A stretch of 36,264 bases of DNA, taken from assembly GCA_002481295.1 (NCBI GenBank), contig DLDU01000046.1, positions 1-36,264 on the forward strand, written 5' to 3'. The notes beneath the pieces were generated by a model. That model did no database searches. It had not been told where the DNA came from and was given only the letters and a program-made list of their open reading frames with translations. Positions within the stretch are counted from its first letter, which is position 1. Each line of letters begins with the position of its first letter. Of the stretch, positions 1 to 6,975 are shown piece after piece. The DNA comes from Prevotella sp. UBA7764. Its GTDB lineage: Bacteria > Bacteroidota > Bacteroidia > Bacteroidales > Bacteroidaceae. Both the position numbers and the translations under genes were made by a program.

Positions 1-1789
1 AATGTCCATCCTCGTCCTTGTGCGTTCCCATCTTATACAGACGGAACATCATGCGGGCCTGTTTGTTCGTCTCGCATACGATCATGCCGCCAAGCGACGG
101 GTCATCCATTTGCAAGCGGAAGCGTTTGAAGTCATTGACGATATAGTCGAGCAAAGCTCCCACATACCTTTCATTCTCAATAATGGCTTGCCTCTTAATA
201 TCCTTCTTCTTAACCTTTATCGTTTCTTCGAGGTCAGACCAAATTTCTTGTAAGCGCAGCCGATAGCTGGTCTCTATATCCTCGCGCATCATGCGCTTGG
301 TAAAGCCATCCTCAATAGAGCGATTGTAATAATAGGTACTGATATAGTTGCCAAAGACATCCGTGGTCTTTCGTTCCTCTCCGATAAGCGGTGTGCCGGT
401 CAAGGCTATACGAATGGCCTTCGGGTCACTTTCAAACAGGCGGCTGAGGAATGAACCTTTGGGGTTGTAGTCACGATGTGCCTCATCAAGGAAATATACC
501 CGTTGGATGTTCGTGGCATATTTAGAGACATTGATCTTACCGTCGGAATCTTTCAGTTTCTGAATATTGACGACGATTATCTCATGTTCGCCCGAGTTGT
601 TCTCCTGTGCCTTTTCGTTGCTGAAAGTATTCATCAGTTCATCGCGATTCTCCACATTGATGACATGCAAGCCACGGTTGGAGAACTCTGTCGTAGCCTG
701 TTCCATCAAATCAAGACGGTCTACGAAAAAGTAGAACTTGGGAATGATATGCTTTTTTGTGAAATAGTCGGTGAGGACGCGTGTGGCAAAATAAGAGAGA
801 GCCGTCTTTCCGGAGCCTTGTGTATGCCATATGATACCACTTTGCTTGCCATCATCTATGGTCTTGCGAATAGCCTGCGTGCCGAATAATTGAGGATAGC
901 GCATTACATGTTTTTGGAGGACATGTCTTTGCGTGTCTTCATCAATATAATCGAGATAGACAAAACCATAGCGTAGTAAATAAAGAAGACGCTCCCTGGA
1001 GCACAAGGACGTGATAATCCTATTAGTTGGTGTCGTTGGATTCTTGTCCGTTTCGTACTCGGGGGAGGATTTCAGCACAATATTATTGTTGTCCTTAAGA
1101 ATATAATTCTCAGTGTCTTCCTTCAAGGGCAAGTAATTGAACTTCTTGTAGAAGTCGGTGCTTTCTTCGCGAAACACATTGAAGTGCATCCGCTTCTTAT
1201 CTATACAACCGTAGAATGCGCCTTGGACAGGTTTGGATGTGGTAAAGTCATACTCCTTGTTGTCAGAGAATATCATCAACTGAGTAAGGTTGATAAATCT
1301 GCGAAACTTGGGATTGGGAAGACGCTGGTCATTCATGCGATGAAGCTCAACAAGTATTCCTCCTTTGTTGTTGGGCTTCTTCACCTCGATAAAGACAAGT
1401 GGCAAACCATTAATTAGCAACGTAATATCAGGGCGAAACTCATCGCCGCCATTTATGCATGGCATTTCGGTCACACAAGTCCAGTCGTTAGCCTCAGGAT
1501 GCTCAAAGTCAATAAACTTAATACCGCTATTGGAAGAGATCATCCTGTAGAACTCACGGCCCAAATCTTCATTGTTCAGCTTATTGCGTATTTCGCCGAG
1601 CAGTAGGTTGGTGGACTCTTCTGTCAACTGAGGATTGAATTTTTTAATCTGTTTATAGAAAATATCCTTGGCAATATTTGTCTCCGGGTCAAGGTCTAAC
1701 TCCTTTAACGCATGATAAGTATAGCCGATGCGCGTAAGGTGCATCAGTGCCGGAAACTTAACTCGCGTGTTTTCATTAAAACCTGCCAT
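1..1789 (-). CDS. hsdR: Type I restriction enzyme R subunit (HsdR), partial, 3' end beyond window
   Basis: Reading the minus strand from the ATG at 1789 gives about 596 residues with no stop before the window edge, so the C-terminal part lies outside. HsdR is the motor and nuclease subunit of type I restriction-modification complexes; it translocates DNA and cleaves it away from the recognition site. Visible motifs: a PD-(D/E)xK nuclease with D121, E135 and K137 (the same spacing as D151/E165/K167 of EcoR124I), Walker A GSGKT at 325-329, DEAH at 435-438 and TGTP at 464-467. A -7 box TAAATTTG (1823 to 1816 on the minus strand) precedes the start by about 27 bases. HsdM and HsdS are not in the window; they could lie downstream on the minus strand, to the left of base 1. 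The family call is very secure; the completeness of the system is unknown. Confidence 0.95.
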   Translation of the reverse strand, partial: MAGFNENTRVKFPALMHLTRIGYTYHALKELDLDPETNIAKDIFYKQIKKFNPQLTEESTNLLLGEIRNKLNNEDLGREFYRMISSNSGIKFIDFEHPEANDWTCVTEMPCINGGDEFRPDITLLINGLPLVFIEVKKPNNKGGILVELHRMNDQRLPNPKFRRFINLTQLMIFSDNKEYDFTTSKPVQGAFYGCIDKKRMHFNVFREESTDFYKKFNYLPLKEDTENYILKDNNNIVLKSSPEYETDKNPTTPTNRIITSLCSRERLLYLLRYGFVYLDYIDEDTQRHVLQKHVMRYPQLFGTQAIRKTIDDGKQSGIIWHTQGSGKTALSYFATRVLTDYFTKKHIIPKFYFFVDRLDLMEQATTEFSNRGLHVINVENRDELMNTFSNEKAQENNSGEHEIIVVNIQKLKDSDGKINVSKYATNIQRVYFLDEAHRDYNPKGSFLSRLFESDPKAIRIALTGTPLIGEERKTTDVFGNYISTYYYNRSIEDGFTKRMMREDIETSYRLRLQEIWSDLEETIKVKKKDIKRQAIIENERYVGALLDYIVNDFKRFRLQMDDPSLGGMIVCETNKQARMMFRLYKMGTHKDEDGH

Positions 1790-1815
1790 ATCTACTTTTA
1801 GTCTTGTTCAATATG

Positions 1816-1823
1816 CAAATTTA
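1816..1823 (-). promoter_or_regulatory. Bacteroidetes -7 box of hsdR
   Basis: Minus-strand TAAATTTG matches the TAnnTTTG consensus. It lies 26 bases before the hsdR start codon, giving a short leader. No clear TTG -33 element is seen. Confidence 0.55.
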
Positions 1824-1990
1824 GTGATTTTAGTTGAATTTGCGAAATACTGTAATAAAAATATGTTTCGCCTTTATTAACTTATGTTTTCCAAATAATA
1901 ATTATTTGTTGATCTATAGATGACAAGAGACGCTCATATGAATAAGCCCAGAAAACAACTTTAGCTGTTTTACTAACCAATATGCGACTG

Positions 1991-2033
1991 TGTCCCAAAA
2001 TGTCCCAAATGTCCCGGAATGTCCCAAAATGTC
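1991..2033. repeat. TGTCCC iteron-like tandem array
   Basis: Four consecutive copies of TGTCCC followed by AAAA, AAA, GGAA and AAAA, then a final TGTC: units of 9-10 bp at 1991, 2001, 2010 and 2020. It sits in the gene-free 369-bp interval between hsdR (leftward) and the 119-residue gene (rightward). Spacing of about one helical turn suggests a protein-binding array such as an operator or replication iteron; that role is inferred. Confidence 0.75.
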
Positions 2034-2158
2034 TTTTCTGCCGGGAGGTAGTGTCTGATAATGTCTTATTTCCTTTGCCAACGAGATTTGAAATCGTTCG
2101 AGTCTTGACCATTGTGGTTGTGGCAAAGCTCTGGTCCCATTGCCTTAAAATCATATAT

Positions 2159-2518
2159 ATGAATGATTTTAATCATTTCTACCCCAACACCGAGTTGGGT
2201 ATCGACCTGAAGCTGCTCACATGCAGACCAGGACGCATCGAGACGGGTAAGGTTATCAACGGCACCATCACGCGAGACGGTGAAGACCACTTTACCTTTG
2301 TTCAGAACCACCAGCCCACAAGGGACAAAGCCGGTGCCAACCCGCACCTCTACAGAGGCTCCTGCGTCAACATCATCGGCGGAAACCCTGACTTTCGGCT
2401 CTCCTTCAATCGCCCACGCATCCGGGACGCAGACAAGCTCGCCCAATTCTGCCGACAGGCGGCCAAAGAGCTCCGCGTGATCGTACGCCTTGTAGAGAAG
2501 AAGTCCACACAAGGCTGA
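2159..2518 (+). CDS. Hypothetical protein, 119 residues
   Basis: I do not recognise the family. The frame stays open further upstream, to 1982, but that extension runs through the TGTCCC array and reads as non-coding. I chose the ATG at 2159, where codons become rich in C or G at the third position, like the next genes. An overlapping minus-strand frame (2066-2521) is open but has less coding-like codon use. The product is mixed in charge with a basic, Arg/Lys-rich C-terminal third and shows no signal peptide or membrane helix. It is the first gene of the accessory cassette and is separated from the next gene by a large palindrome. Function unknown; the coding call is moderately secure. Confidence 0.55.
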   Translation: MNDFNHFYPNTELGIDLKLLTCRPGRIETGKVINGTITRDGEDHFTFVQNHQPTRDKAGANPHLYRGSCVNIIGGNPDFRLSFNRPRIRDADKLAQFCRQAAKELRVIVRLVEKKSTQG

Positions 2519-2527
2519 CACGACAAG

Positions 2528-2678
2528 CGTCTCACCGTCTCAACGTCTCAGTCGGGAATGTGCGTCACAAACCTCTTCTTATATACATCATAACTAACTA
2601 ATAATTAGATAGTTATATAAGAAAAACAAGAGGCACACCCCTCTCGAAAAACCACTGAGACGCTGAGACTCTGAGACG
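2528..2678. repeat. 151-bp symmetric inverted repeat with 3+3 octamer repeats and central palindrome
   Basis: The left end has three 8-bp tandem units CGTCTCA(C/A/G) at 2528-2551. The right end has three units CTGAGAC(G/T/G) at 2655-2678, the reverse complement. A 27-bp AT-rich near-perfect palindrome at 2590-2616 (arms of 13 bp, one mismatch) has exactly the same centre, base 2603. The outer 24-bp arms match at 21 of 24 positions; a CCTCTT/AAGAGG pair also occurs between them, offset by one base. It ends ten bases before the DUF3987-like gene. It could be a replication origin, a hairpin on single-stranded DNA or a multi-site operator; function is inferred. Confidence 0.85.
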
Positions 2679-2688
2679 GACAGAAAAC

Positions 2689-4020
2689 ATGTTTCACTTT
2701 TTAAAAGGTTTATATTCAATGAATTACAATATCACTCTTTCCACGGCTCCCACGATGCCAAGACTCGGAAATGGCACGGAGCTCTTGAAATTACTGCTGA
2801 CACAGGTGTCAAAAGACATGCGACAACCCCTCGTTCCGATGATCTTCCCTGTACTGGGCGCACACATGAGCGGTGCTGAGTTTCAGTACCCCGACCTCAC
2901 TTTCAAGGAACCTTGCGGCATGATGGCAAACCTCGTGGCGGAAAGCGGAGGCAACAAGGGACAGCTCAGCAACCTCGTGGAGGCGCTCTGCCGAAAATTC
3001 CGCACACACGACGAGACGGAACTGCAAAAACTCATCGAGTGGCAGAAACAGATCAAGTCAAAGTCTGCCAACAAGGAAAAACCCGTCAGACCCGAAGTGG
3101 CTTTCTGGTTTCCACCCGCCGATGTCACCAACGCCGCCTTCATCCAAAACGCCATGGCATGCGAGAACCTCGGCGGACGAACTCAGTATCTCAACCTGCC
3201 CGAGGTGGAGATGGCTGACCGCATCTGCGGCGGACATAAACAAATCTCACAGATGATGCGCAACATCTACGACAGACAACGGTCGGGAGCACTCAGAGCC
3301 ACTGCCGACGGTGTCACCGGCAACCCGCTGCTCAGAGTCAACCTCACCATCTCCTCCACACCCTTCGCCTCACGCAAGTTCTACAAAAACGATCTCTTCA
3401 ACGGTACCTTCGGACGGATGGTCTTCTCATACAAGGCACGCACCGCACGCGACGGACGTATTCCAAGACAGGGACGATACGACGAAACGTTCCTTAACCA
3501 TGTCGACGAATATCTCGTCCGACTCGACATCTGCAAAGGACGGTTCATCATCCGACAGCTCAACCGGCTCGTCGACCGGCTCGCCGGAGACATGGCCACG
3601 CTTGCTGACCTTGCCGACGACGACGTGCTCTGGGACATCAGCAAACGAGCGCTCGTCTCTGCATGGAAATGCGGATGCATCATGTGGGTGCTCAACAACC
3701 AGACATGGACGCACGCCATGGGAGAACTCGTCGAATGGCTCGTCTATCACGACATCTGGTCAAAGGTGCAAATCTTTGAGGACCTTATCAAGGAGGGGGA
3801 CCGTGGCCTCGCCGAAAACAAAGGAGGCGTGAAAAACATGCTCGACGACCTGCCCGACACCTTCAACGAGGCTCAACTCGAAGCCCTCCGCGTCAGCATG
3901 GACAAACCAAAAGACGCCAAGCACCAGCTACGCGTGTGGGTCAACCGGGGATTCATCACACGGTCCAATCAGACCGGACTGTTCACCAAGACACAGGACT
4001 ATCTCAACCGAGGCAAATGA
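2689..4020 (+). CDS. DUF3987-like (primase-associated, helicase-like) protein
   Basis: 443 residues from the ATG at 2689; the ATG at 2719 is an alternative start. The middle resembles the ATPase-like core of DUF3987 proteins that accompany primases in Bacteroidetes mobile elements: a hydrophobic strand ending in acidic residues (LPEVE, about 170-174), a strand ending in SSTP (222-225) and an LFNGTFGRMVF segment (236-246). At 85-92 lies a stretch rich in Gly and Ser with one Lys that aligns poorly with a Walker A loop, so ATP binding may be lost or altered. It overlaps the downstream primase by ATGA, implying translational coupling. The role is probably DNA replication or maintenance of an element, by context. 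The family call rests on remembered pattern, not on a search. Confidence 0.55.
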   Translation: MFHFLKGLYSMNYNITLSTAPTMPRLGNGTELLKLLLTQVSKDMRQPLVPMIFPVLGAHMSGAEFQYPDLTFKEPCGMMANLVAESGGNKGQLSNLVEALCRKFRTHDETELQKLIEWQKQIKSKSANKEKPVRPEVAFWFPPADVTNAAFIQNAMACENLGGRTQYLNLPEVEMADRICGGHKQISQMMRNIYDRQRSGALRATADGVTGNPLLRVNLTISSTPFASRKFYKNDLFNGTFGRMVFSYKARTARDGRIPRQGRYDETFLNHVDEYLVRLDICKGRFIIRQLNRLVDRLAGDMATLADLADDDVLWDISKRALVSAWKCGCIMWVLNNQTWTHAMGELVEWLVYHDIWSKVQIFEDLIKEGDRGLAENKGGVKNMLDDLPDTFNEAQLEALRVSMDKPKDAKHQLRVWVNRGFITRSNQTGLFTKTQDYLNRGK

Positions 4021-4982
4021 TGGACCGACAGCAACTGCAAATGCTCCGACAACTTCCCATCGAGGGGGTTGCGGAGCGACTCGGACTACGAGTTACGCGA
4101 CACCACTGTCTGTGTCCCTTCCACGACGACACACACCCGAGCCTCTCCTTCCTCGTGAGGAAAAACACGTTCAAATGCTTCGTCTGTGGTAAGTCGGGAG
4201 GCACCATCGACCTCGTCATGGGTGTACTGCACCTCGACTTCCTTGATGCTTGCCGGTGGCTGGCCAACGAGCACAACGTGGTACTCAATCAGTGGAAACC
4301 CCATGAAAAGCCACAGACGACCAAGCCCTTCGACGCGGCACGCTATGAGCGATATTTCCAACAGCCATGGATCAACTCGGCTGCACAGAAGTTTCTCTAT
4401 CAGGAACGACACATCGACCCGCGCGTGGTCAGATGGTGCAGGCTCACGTCGTGGATCGACCGACAGGGCATCAACTGGCTACAGATTCCCTACTACGACA
4501 CAACGGGAAAACTCATCGGCATACAGAACCGCAACCTCGACCGACAGCAGCATCCGCAATCACCGCGCTTCCGATTCCCGGCCGGATCCGTCGTCAGCAT
4601 CTACAACCAGCAGGTGCTGCCCAGACTGCGACACGGCGAACAGCTTTTCATCACCGAGGGAGCCTCTGACTGTTGGGCCATGCTATCGGCAGGACACAAG
4701 GCCATCGCCATACCCAGCGCCACGCTCCTGCATCCCGAAGATGTAAAGATGCTCAGAGACTTAAGTCAACGGCTTGAGACGACATTTGCCATGTATCCTG
4801 ACCAGGACCAGCCCGGCGAATCGCTCTTCATGCAACTCAAGGCACTGCTACCCGGCATCGTTCATTATCAGTTGCCAGCAGGATGCAAGGACTTCGCAGA
4901 ATACTTTGTACGCATGAAGCAAATCAGCGGCGAGGTAATCAATCAAAACAACAATATAACACGTAAAGAAAAGGAGAAATGA
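4017..4982 (+). CDS. DnaG-like primase with CHC2 zinc finger and TOPRIM domain
   Basis: 321 residues from the ATG at 4017, which overlaps the upstream stop as ATGA; the open frame extends further upstream inside the previous gene and is rejected. The CHC2 zinc finger shows C33-P-F-H36 and C54-F-V-C57. The TOPRIM catalytic fold shows E214 in ITEGASD and D262/D264 in YPDQDQPG. Primases of this kind make RNA primers for DNA synthesis. It is much shorter than chromosomal DnaG (near 600 residues) and lacks the helicase-binding C-terminal domain, as is usual for element-borne primases. Its C-terminus is a Lys/Asn-rich tail. It shares a coupled unit with the DUF3987-like and DUF4248 genes, so probably serves the element rather than the chromosome. 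Confidence 0.88.
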   Translation: MMDRQQLQMLRQLPIEGVAERLGLRVTRHHCLCPFHDDTHPSLSFLVRKNTFKCFVCGKSGGTIDLVMGVLHLDFLDACRWLANEHNVVLNQWKPHEKPQTTKPFDAARYERYFQQPWINSAAQKFLYQERHIDPRVVRWCRLTSWIDRQGINWLQIPYYDTTGKLIGIQNRNLDRQQHPQSPRFRFPAGSVVSIYNQQVLPRLRHGEQLFITEGASDCWAMLSAGHKAIAIPSATLLHPEDVKMLRDLSQRLETTFAMYPDQDQPGESLFMQLKALLPGIVHYQLPAGCKDFAEYFVRMKQISGEVINQNNNITRKEKEK

Positions 4983-5200
4983 TGAACAAGTTTGAAATCC
5001 GGGGATACACCAAGAAAGAGCTCGCTCTCTGCTACTTTCCCTACTCCATGCCCCACACGGCCGTCAACCATCTCGTGGCCTGGATCAACCGGTGCACGCC
5101 GCTGCAAGAGGCGCTTCGAAACCAGGGCTACAAGAAAAACGCTAAATGGCTGTCACCGCGAGAGGTCAGGATGATCGTCGAATATCTCGGTGAACCATAA
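4979..5200 (+). CDS. DUF4248 family protein
   Basis: 73 residues, starting at the ATG that overlaps the primase stop (ATGA at 4979-4982). The pattern YTKKELALCYFPYSMPHTAV at the start, a central LVAWINRCTPL segment and a C-terminal SPREVRMIVEYLGEP match the small Bacteroidetes family DUF4248, which I know as a companion of DUF3987/primase cassettes. The C-terminal helix before LGEP is the family's hallmark. Molecular function is unknown; the size and helical make-up would suit a DNA-binding or adaptor protein, but that is only inference. Confidence 0.8.
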   Translation: MMNKFEIRGYTKKELALCYFPYSMPHTAVNHLVAWINRCTPLQEALRNQGYKKNAKWLSPREVRMIVEYLGEP

Positions 5201-5258
5201 ATCGTCCACTATCGCCTGACAACGTACAGCAACGTATGAATGACCACCAACGATTGCG

Positions 5259-5266
5259 TAACTTTG
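5259..5266 (+). promoter_or_regulatory. Bacteroidetes -7 box (TAACTTTG) upstream of the 136-residue gene
   Basis: TAACTTTG matches TAnnTTTG; no clear -33 TTG is found. Transcription would start near 5273, just upstream of the 11-bp repeats at 5289-5320, giving a leader of about 120 bases. Confidence 0.5.
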
Positions 5267-5288
5267 TAGTGCAAACAAGAGACGCGTC

Positions 5289-5320
5289 TCTCGAACGGAT
5301 CTCGAACGGTTCTCGAAGGA
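5289..5320. repeat. Three tandem 11-bp TCTCGAACGG-type repeats
   Basis: TCTCGAACGGA at 5289, TCTCGAACGGT at 5300 and TCTCGAAGGA at 5311. The period of 11 bp puts each copy on the same face of the helix. They lie just downstream of a predicted -7 box, so they would suit an operator that controls the 136-residue gene. Confidence 0.75.
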
Positions 5321-5391
5321 AAAGCGCATTCCTCCACAGCCCCGCAAGTGCTCCGCAAAATAACATGTTTAACGTTTAAATTCTTAACATC

Positions 5392-5802
5392 ATGGCAAAA
5401 ATTACTCCGATCGATGTCATCAAGGGCATCAGTGGCAGCTACGGCCACAACAGCGGCGACTACTTCGCCACAAACACTTCGAGCAACAAGGTTAGACTGG
5501 CAAAACTCAAGAACCCTTACAAGGGGCCGGCTACCGAGAAGCAGATCGCACAGCAGCAGAAGTTCAAGGCACGGCAGGCCGTCGTCACAGCATGGCTCAA
5601 CGACAACAAGCCTTCCACAACCAACGGCGACAAGGGCACCACGATCTATCAGCAGGTGCAAAAATGGAAGCGTACGCTCGGACTGAGCTCTGTCTCACAG
5701 GTACTCTACAAGTATCTCGACGACAAAAACGAGATCCATCTCCCCGCCATCCTCGAAGCCGACAAGGACACCGGCAAGGAGACTACGCCCTCCAACGGCT
5801 AA
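5392..5802 (+). CDS. Hypothetical protein, 136 residues, Lys/Gln-rich
   Basis: I do not recognise this protein. It starts at the ATG at 5392 after a 191-bp gap with its own promoter-like box and an 11-bp repeat array, and is followed by a clear terminator, so it is probably a separate single-gene transcript. The N-terminal half has many Asn, Ser and Lys residues. Residues about 40-75 form a basic, Gln-rich likely helix, and residues about 85-115 form a second likely helical part ending in a KYLDDKNEIHLP segment. There is no signal peptide or membrane helix. Codon use is like that of the preceding cassette. A role with the primase cassette is plausible from position only. Confidence 0.65.
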   Translation: MAKITPIDVIKGISGSYGHNSGDYFATNTSSNKVRLAKLKNPYKGPATEKQIAQQQKFKARQAVVTAWLNDNKPSTTNGDKGTTIYQQVQKWKRTLGLSSVSQVLYKYLDDKNEIHLPAILEADKDTGKETTPSNG

Positions 5803-5859
5803 CAGCCATAAGCACAGACGGTGCAAGCATGCAAGTCCGACGCTTAACACTCAGACAGA

Positions 5860-5897
5860 AATCCCACGCAACCCTTGCGGATACGTGGGATTTTTTT
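5860..5897 (+). terminator. Intrinsic terminator
   Basis: Nine-base stem AATCCCACG / CGTGGGATT (5860-5868 with 5884-5892), a 15-base loop and a run of seven T. It ends the 136-residue gene. Confidence 0.85.
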
Positions 5898-5972
5898 GTA
5901 CGTACATCGTAACAACATCACTTATAGCCCTTGCGCAGAGATGATTATTGAAAAAAATAAAAGCAAGATTGC

Positions 5973-6003
5973 TTGCACAATTCATTTATTATCCCTATAT
6001 TTG
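5973..6003 (+). promoter_or_regulatory. Promoter of the 50-residue / DUF6169-like gene pair
   Basis: TTG at 5973-5975 and TATATTTG at 5996-6003 are separated by 20 bases, the usual Bacteroidetes -33/-7 layout. The first start codon follows at 6027. Confidence 0.75.
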
Positions 6004-6026
6004 CCAAAAAACAACAAAAGAAGACT

Positions 6027-6179
6027 ATGGAACATATTACTACGAAAGAGCAAGCCATGACATGGCTCATGCGTAATAAGAAGAAAAAAGAGGAGCGTCT
6101 TGAGGCTATGAAAGCGATCGCCATAAAAAAATATGAAGAGCGCACCGGGCTCAAAGCTAATTATGTCGAGACATTATGA
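6027..6179 (+). CDS. Small basic protein, 50 residues, first gene of a coupled pair
   Basis: The frame is open from 5973, but that start lies on the promoter, so I chose the ATG at 6027, 24 bases after the -7 box. The protein is highly charged, with a run of Lys and Glu around residues 15-25, and is predicted to be one or two helices. Its last four bases overlap the start of the DUF6169-like gene (ATGA at 6176-6179), so the two are translationally coupled. I recognise no domain. A small basic protein coupled to a larger partner recalls toxin-antitoxin or accessory pairs, but nothing in the sequence proves this. Confidence 0.7.
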   Translation: MEHITTKEQAMTWLMRNKKKKEERLEAMKAIAIKKYEERTGLKANYVETL

Positions 6180-6679
6180 ACATAGATGTCTCGATGATAA
6201 ACAAACGTGCTCCATATCACGTTAATGCCACGGATGCCAATAATAATATAGACTTCGTTACCGACTACGGAGTTCAGTATATTGTTGGCTTTGACAAAGA
6301 CGACACATCATTGTCCTTTGTTACTTATCAGTTTTTTATCACAAATGCCAATAATATAAAATCGCCACGCGATCCAAAGCTAAGAAAAACGATAACTGCT
6401 ATCTTGGAAGTCTTCTTTCAACAAAACAATGAGGCCCTTCTGTATATTTGCGAAACTGGTGATGGAAAGCAGTCAATGCGCAGCCGTTTGTTTGAATTTT
6501 GGTATAACCATTATGAAGGACGGAAAATACTGATGTTCTTGGAAGCCTCTGTCGTTGATGCGGACGGAGTTGTCAATTATACCGCTCTTCTCATTAGGAA
6601 AGATCATCCACAACTAACAGAAATAGTGACAGAATATACCAATACTGTAAAATTGCTTAACGACAAGCCCAAAGAATAA
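6176..6679 (+). CDS. DUF6169-like protein
   Basis: 167 residues; the start overlaps the stop of the small upstream gene. The layout (an N-terminal strand YGVQYIVGF, central FVTYQFFI, then an LRKTITAILEVFFQQN helix, LLYICETGDGKQSMRSRLFEFWY, and a hydrophobic strand near 120-140) matches my memory of the Bacteroidetes family DUF6169. Function unknown. The conserved-looking CETGDGKQ..R..LF..WY patch is the most likely functional site. The gene is richer in A+T than the primase cassette, which hints at a separate origin. No signal peptide is seen, so it is probably cytoplasmic. Confidence 0.65.
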   Translation: MNIDVSMINKRAPYHVNATDANNNIDFVTDYGVQYIVGFDKDDTSLSFVTYQFFITNANNIKSPRDPKLRKTITAILEVFFQQNNEALLYICETGDGKQSMRSRLFEFWYNHYEGRKILMFLEASVVDADGVVNYTALLIRKDHPQLTEIVTEYTNTVKLLNDKPKE

Positions 6680-6785
6680 CAATTCCGAGAAGGTGAGCGT
6701 CTCATGGATAACATCCACATCGTATATTACCCATCTACTATGAATTGCTTAGTCTACATAATCTAACTAAGACCGTTTTTAATCA

Positions 6786-6932
6786 TCACAGTGCCTCATC
6801 ATCAGGCTTGTCAACGTTTGAACGAGACGCAACTTTCTTTCCAGAATGAAGATGCAGCTTCTTGCGAAGCAACCAGCGCTGCTTCCGCTGCTCGTATTCC
6901 TCGCGATGACGCTCCAAGAAATTATCTGCCAT
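6786..6932 (-). CDS. Small Bacteroidales protein, 48 residues (MADN-start type)
   Basis: Minus-strand frame from the ATG at 6932 to the stop at 6786. It begins MADNFLERHREEYEQRKQ, continues with a basic WLLRKKLHLH segment and ends with an acidic tail. Many Bacteroides and Prevotella genomes carry short proteins that start MADN(Y/F)LE and are sometimes given misleading names; I recall these from memory only. It lies downstream of greA on the same strand, separated by the 9-bp repeat arrays. Function unknown. The 106-bp gap between it and the DUF6169-like gene shows nothing further. Confidence 0.6.
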   Translation of the reverse strand: MADNFLERHREEYEQRKQRWLLRKKLHLHSGKKVASRSNVDKPDDEAL

Positions 6933-6975
6933 GATTCGATACTCCTTAATTGATATATACTCCTTATTATATATA

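Noticed and set aside
1882..2154. Minus-strand frames of 70-90 codons over the TGTCCC array
   Set aside because: Their composition comes from the repeat; no family resemblance and no good start context.
2066..2521. Minus-strand open frame of 151 codons opposite the 119-residue gene
   Set aside because: Codon third positions and continuity with the downstream cassette favour the plus strand; no promoter-like box precedes the minus frame.
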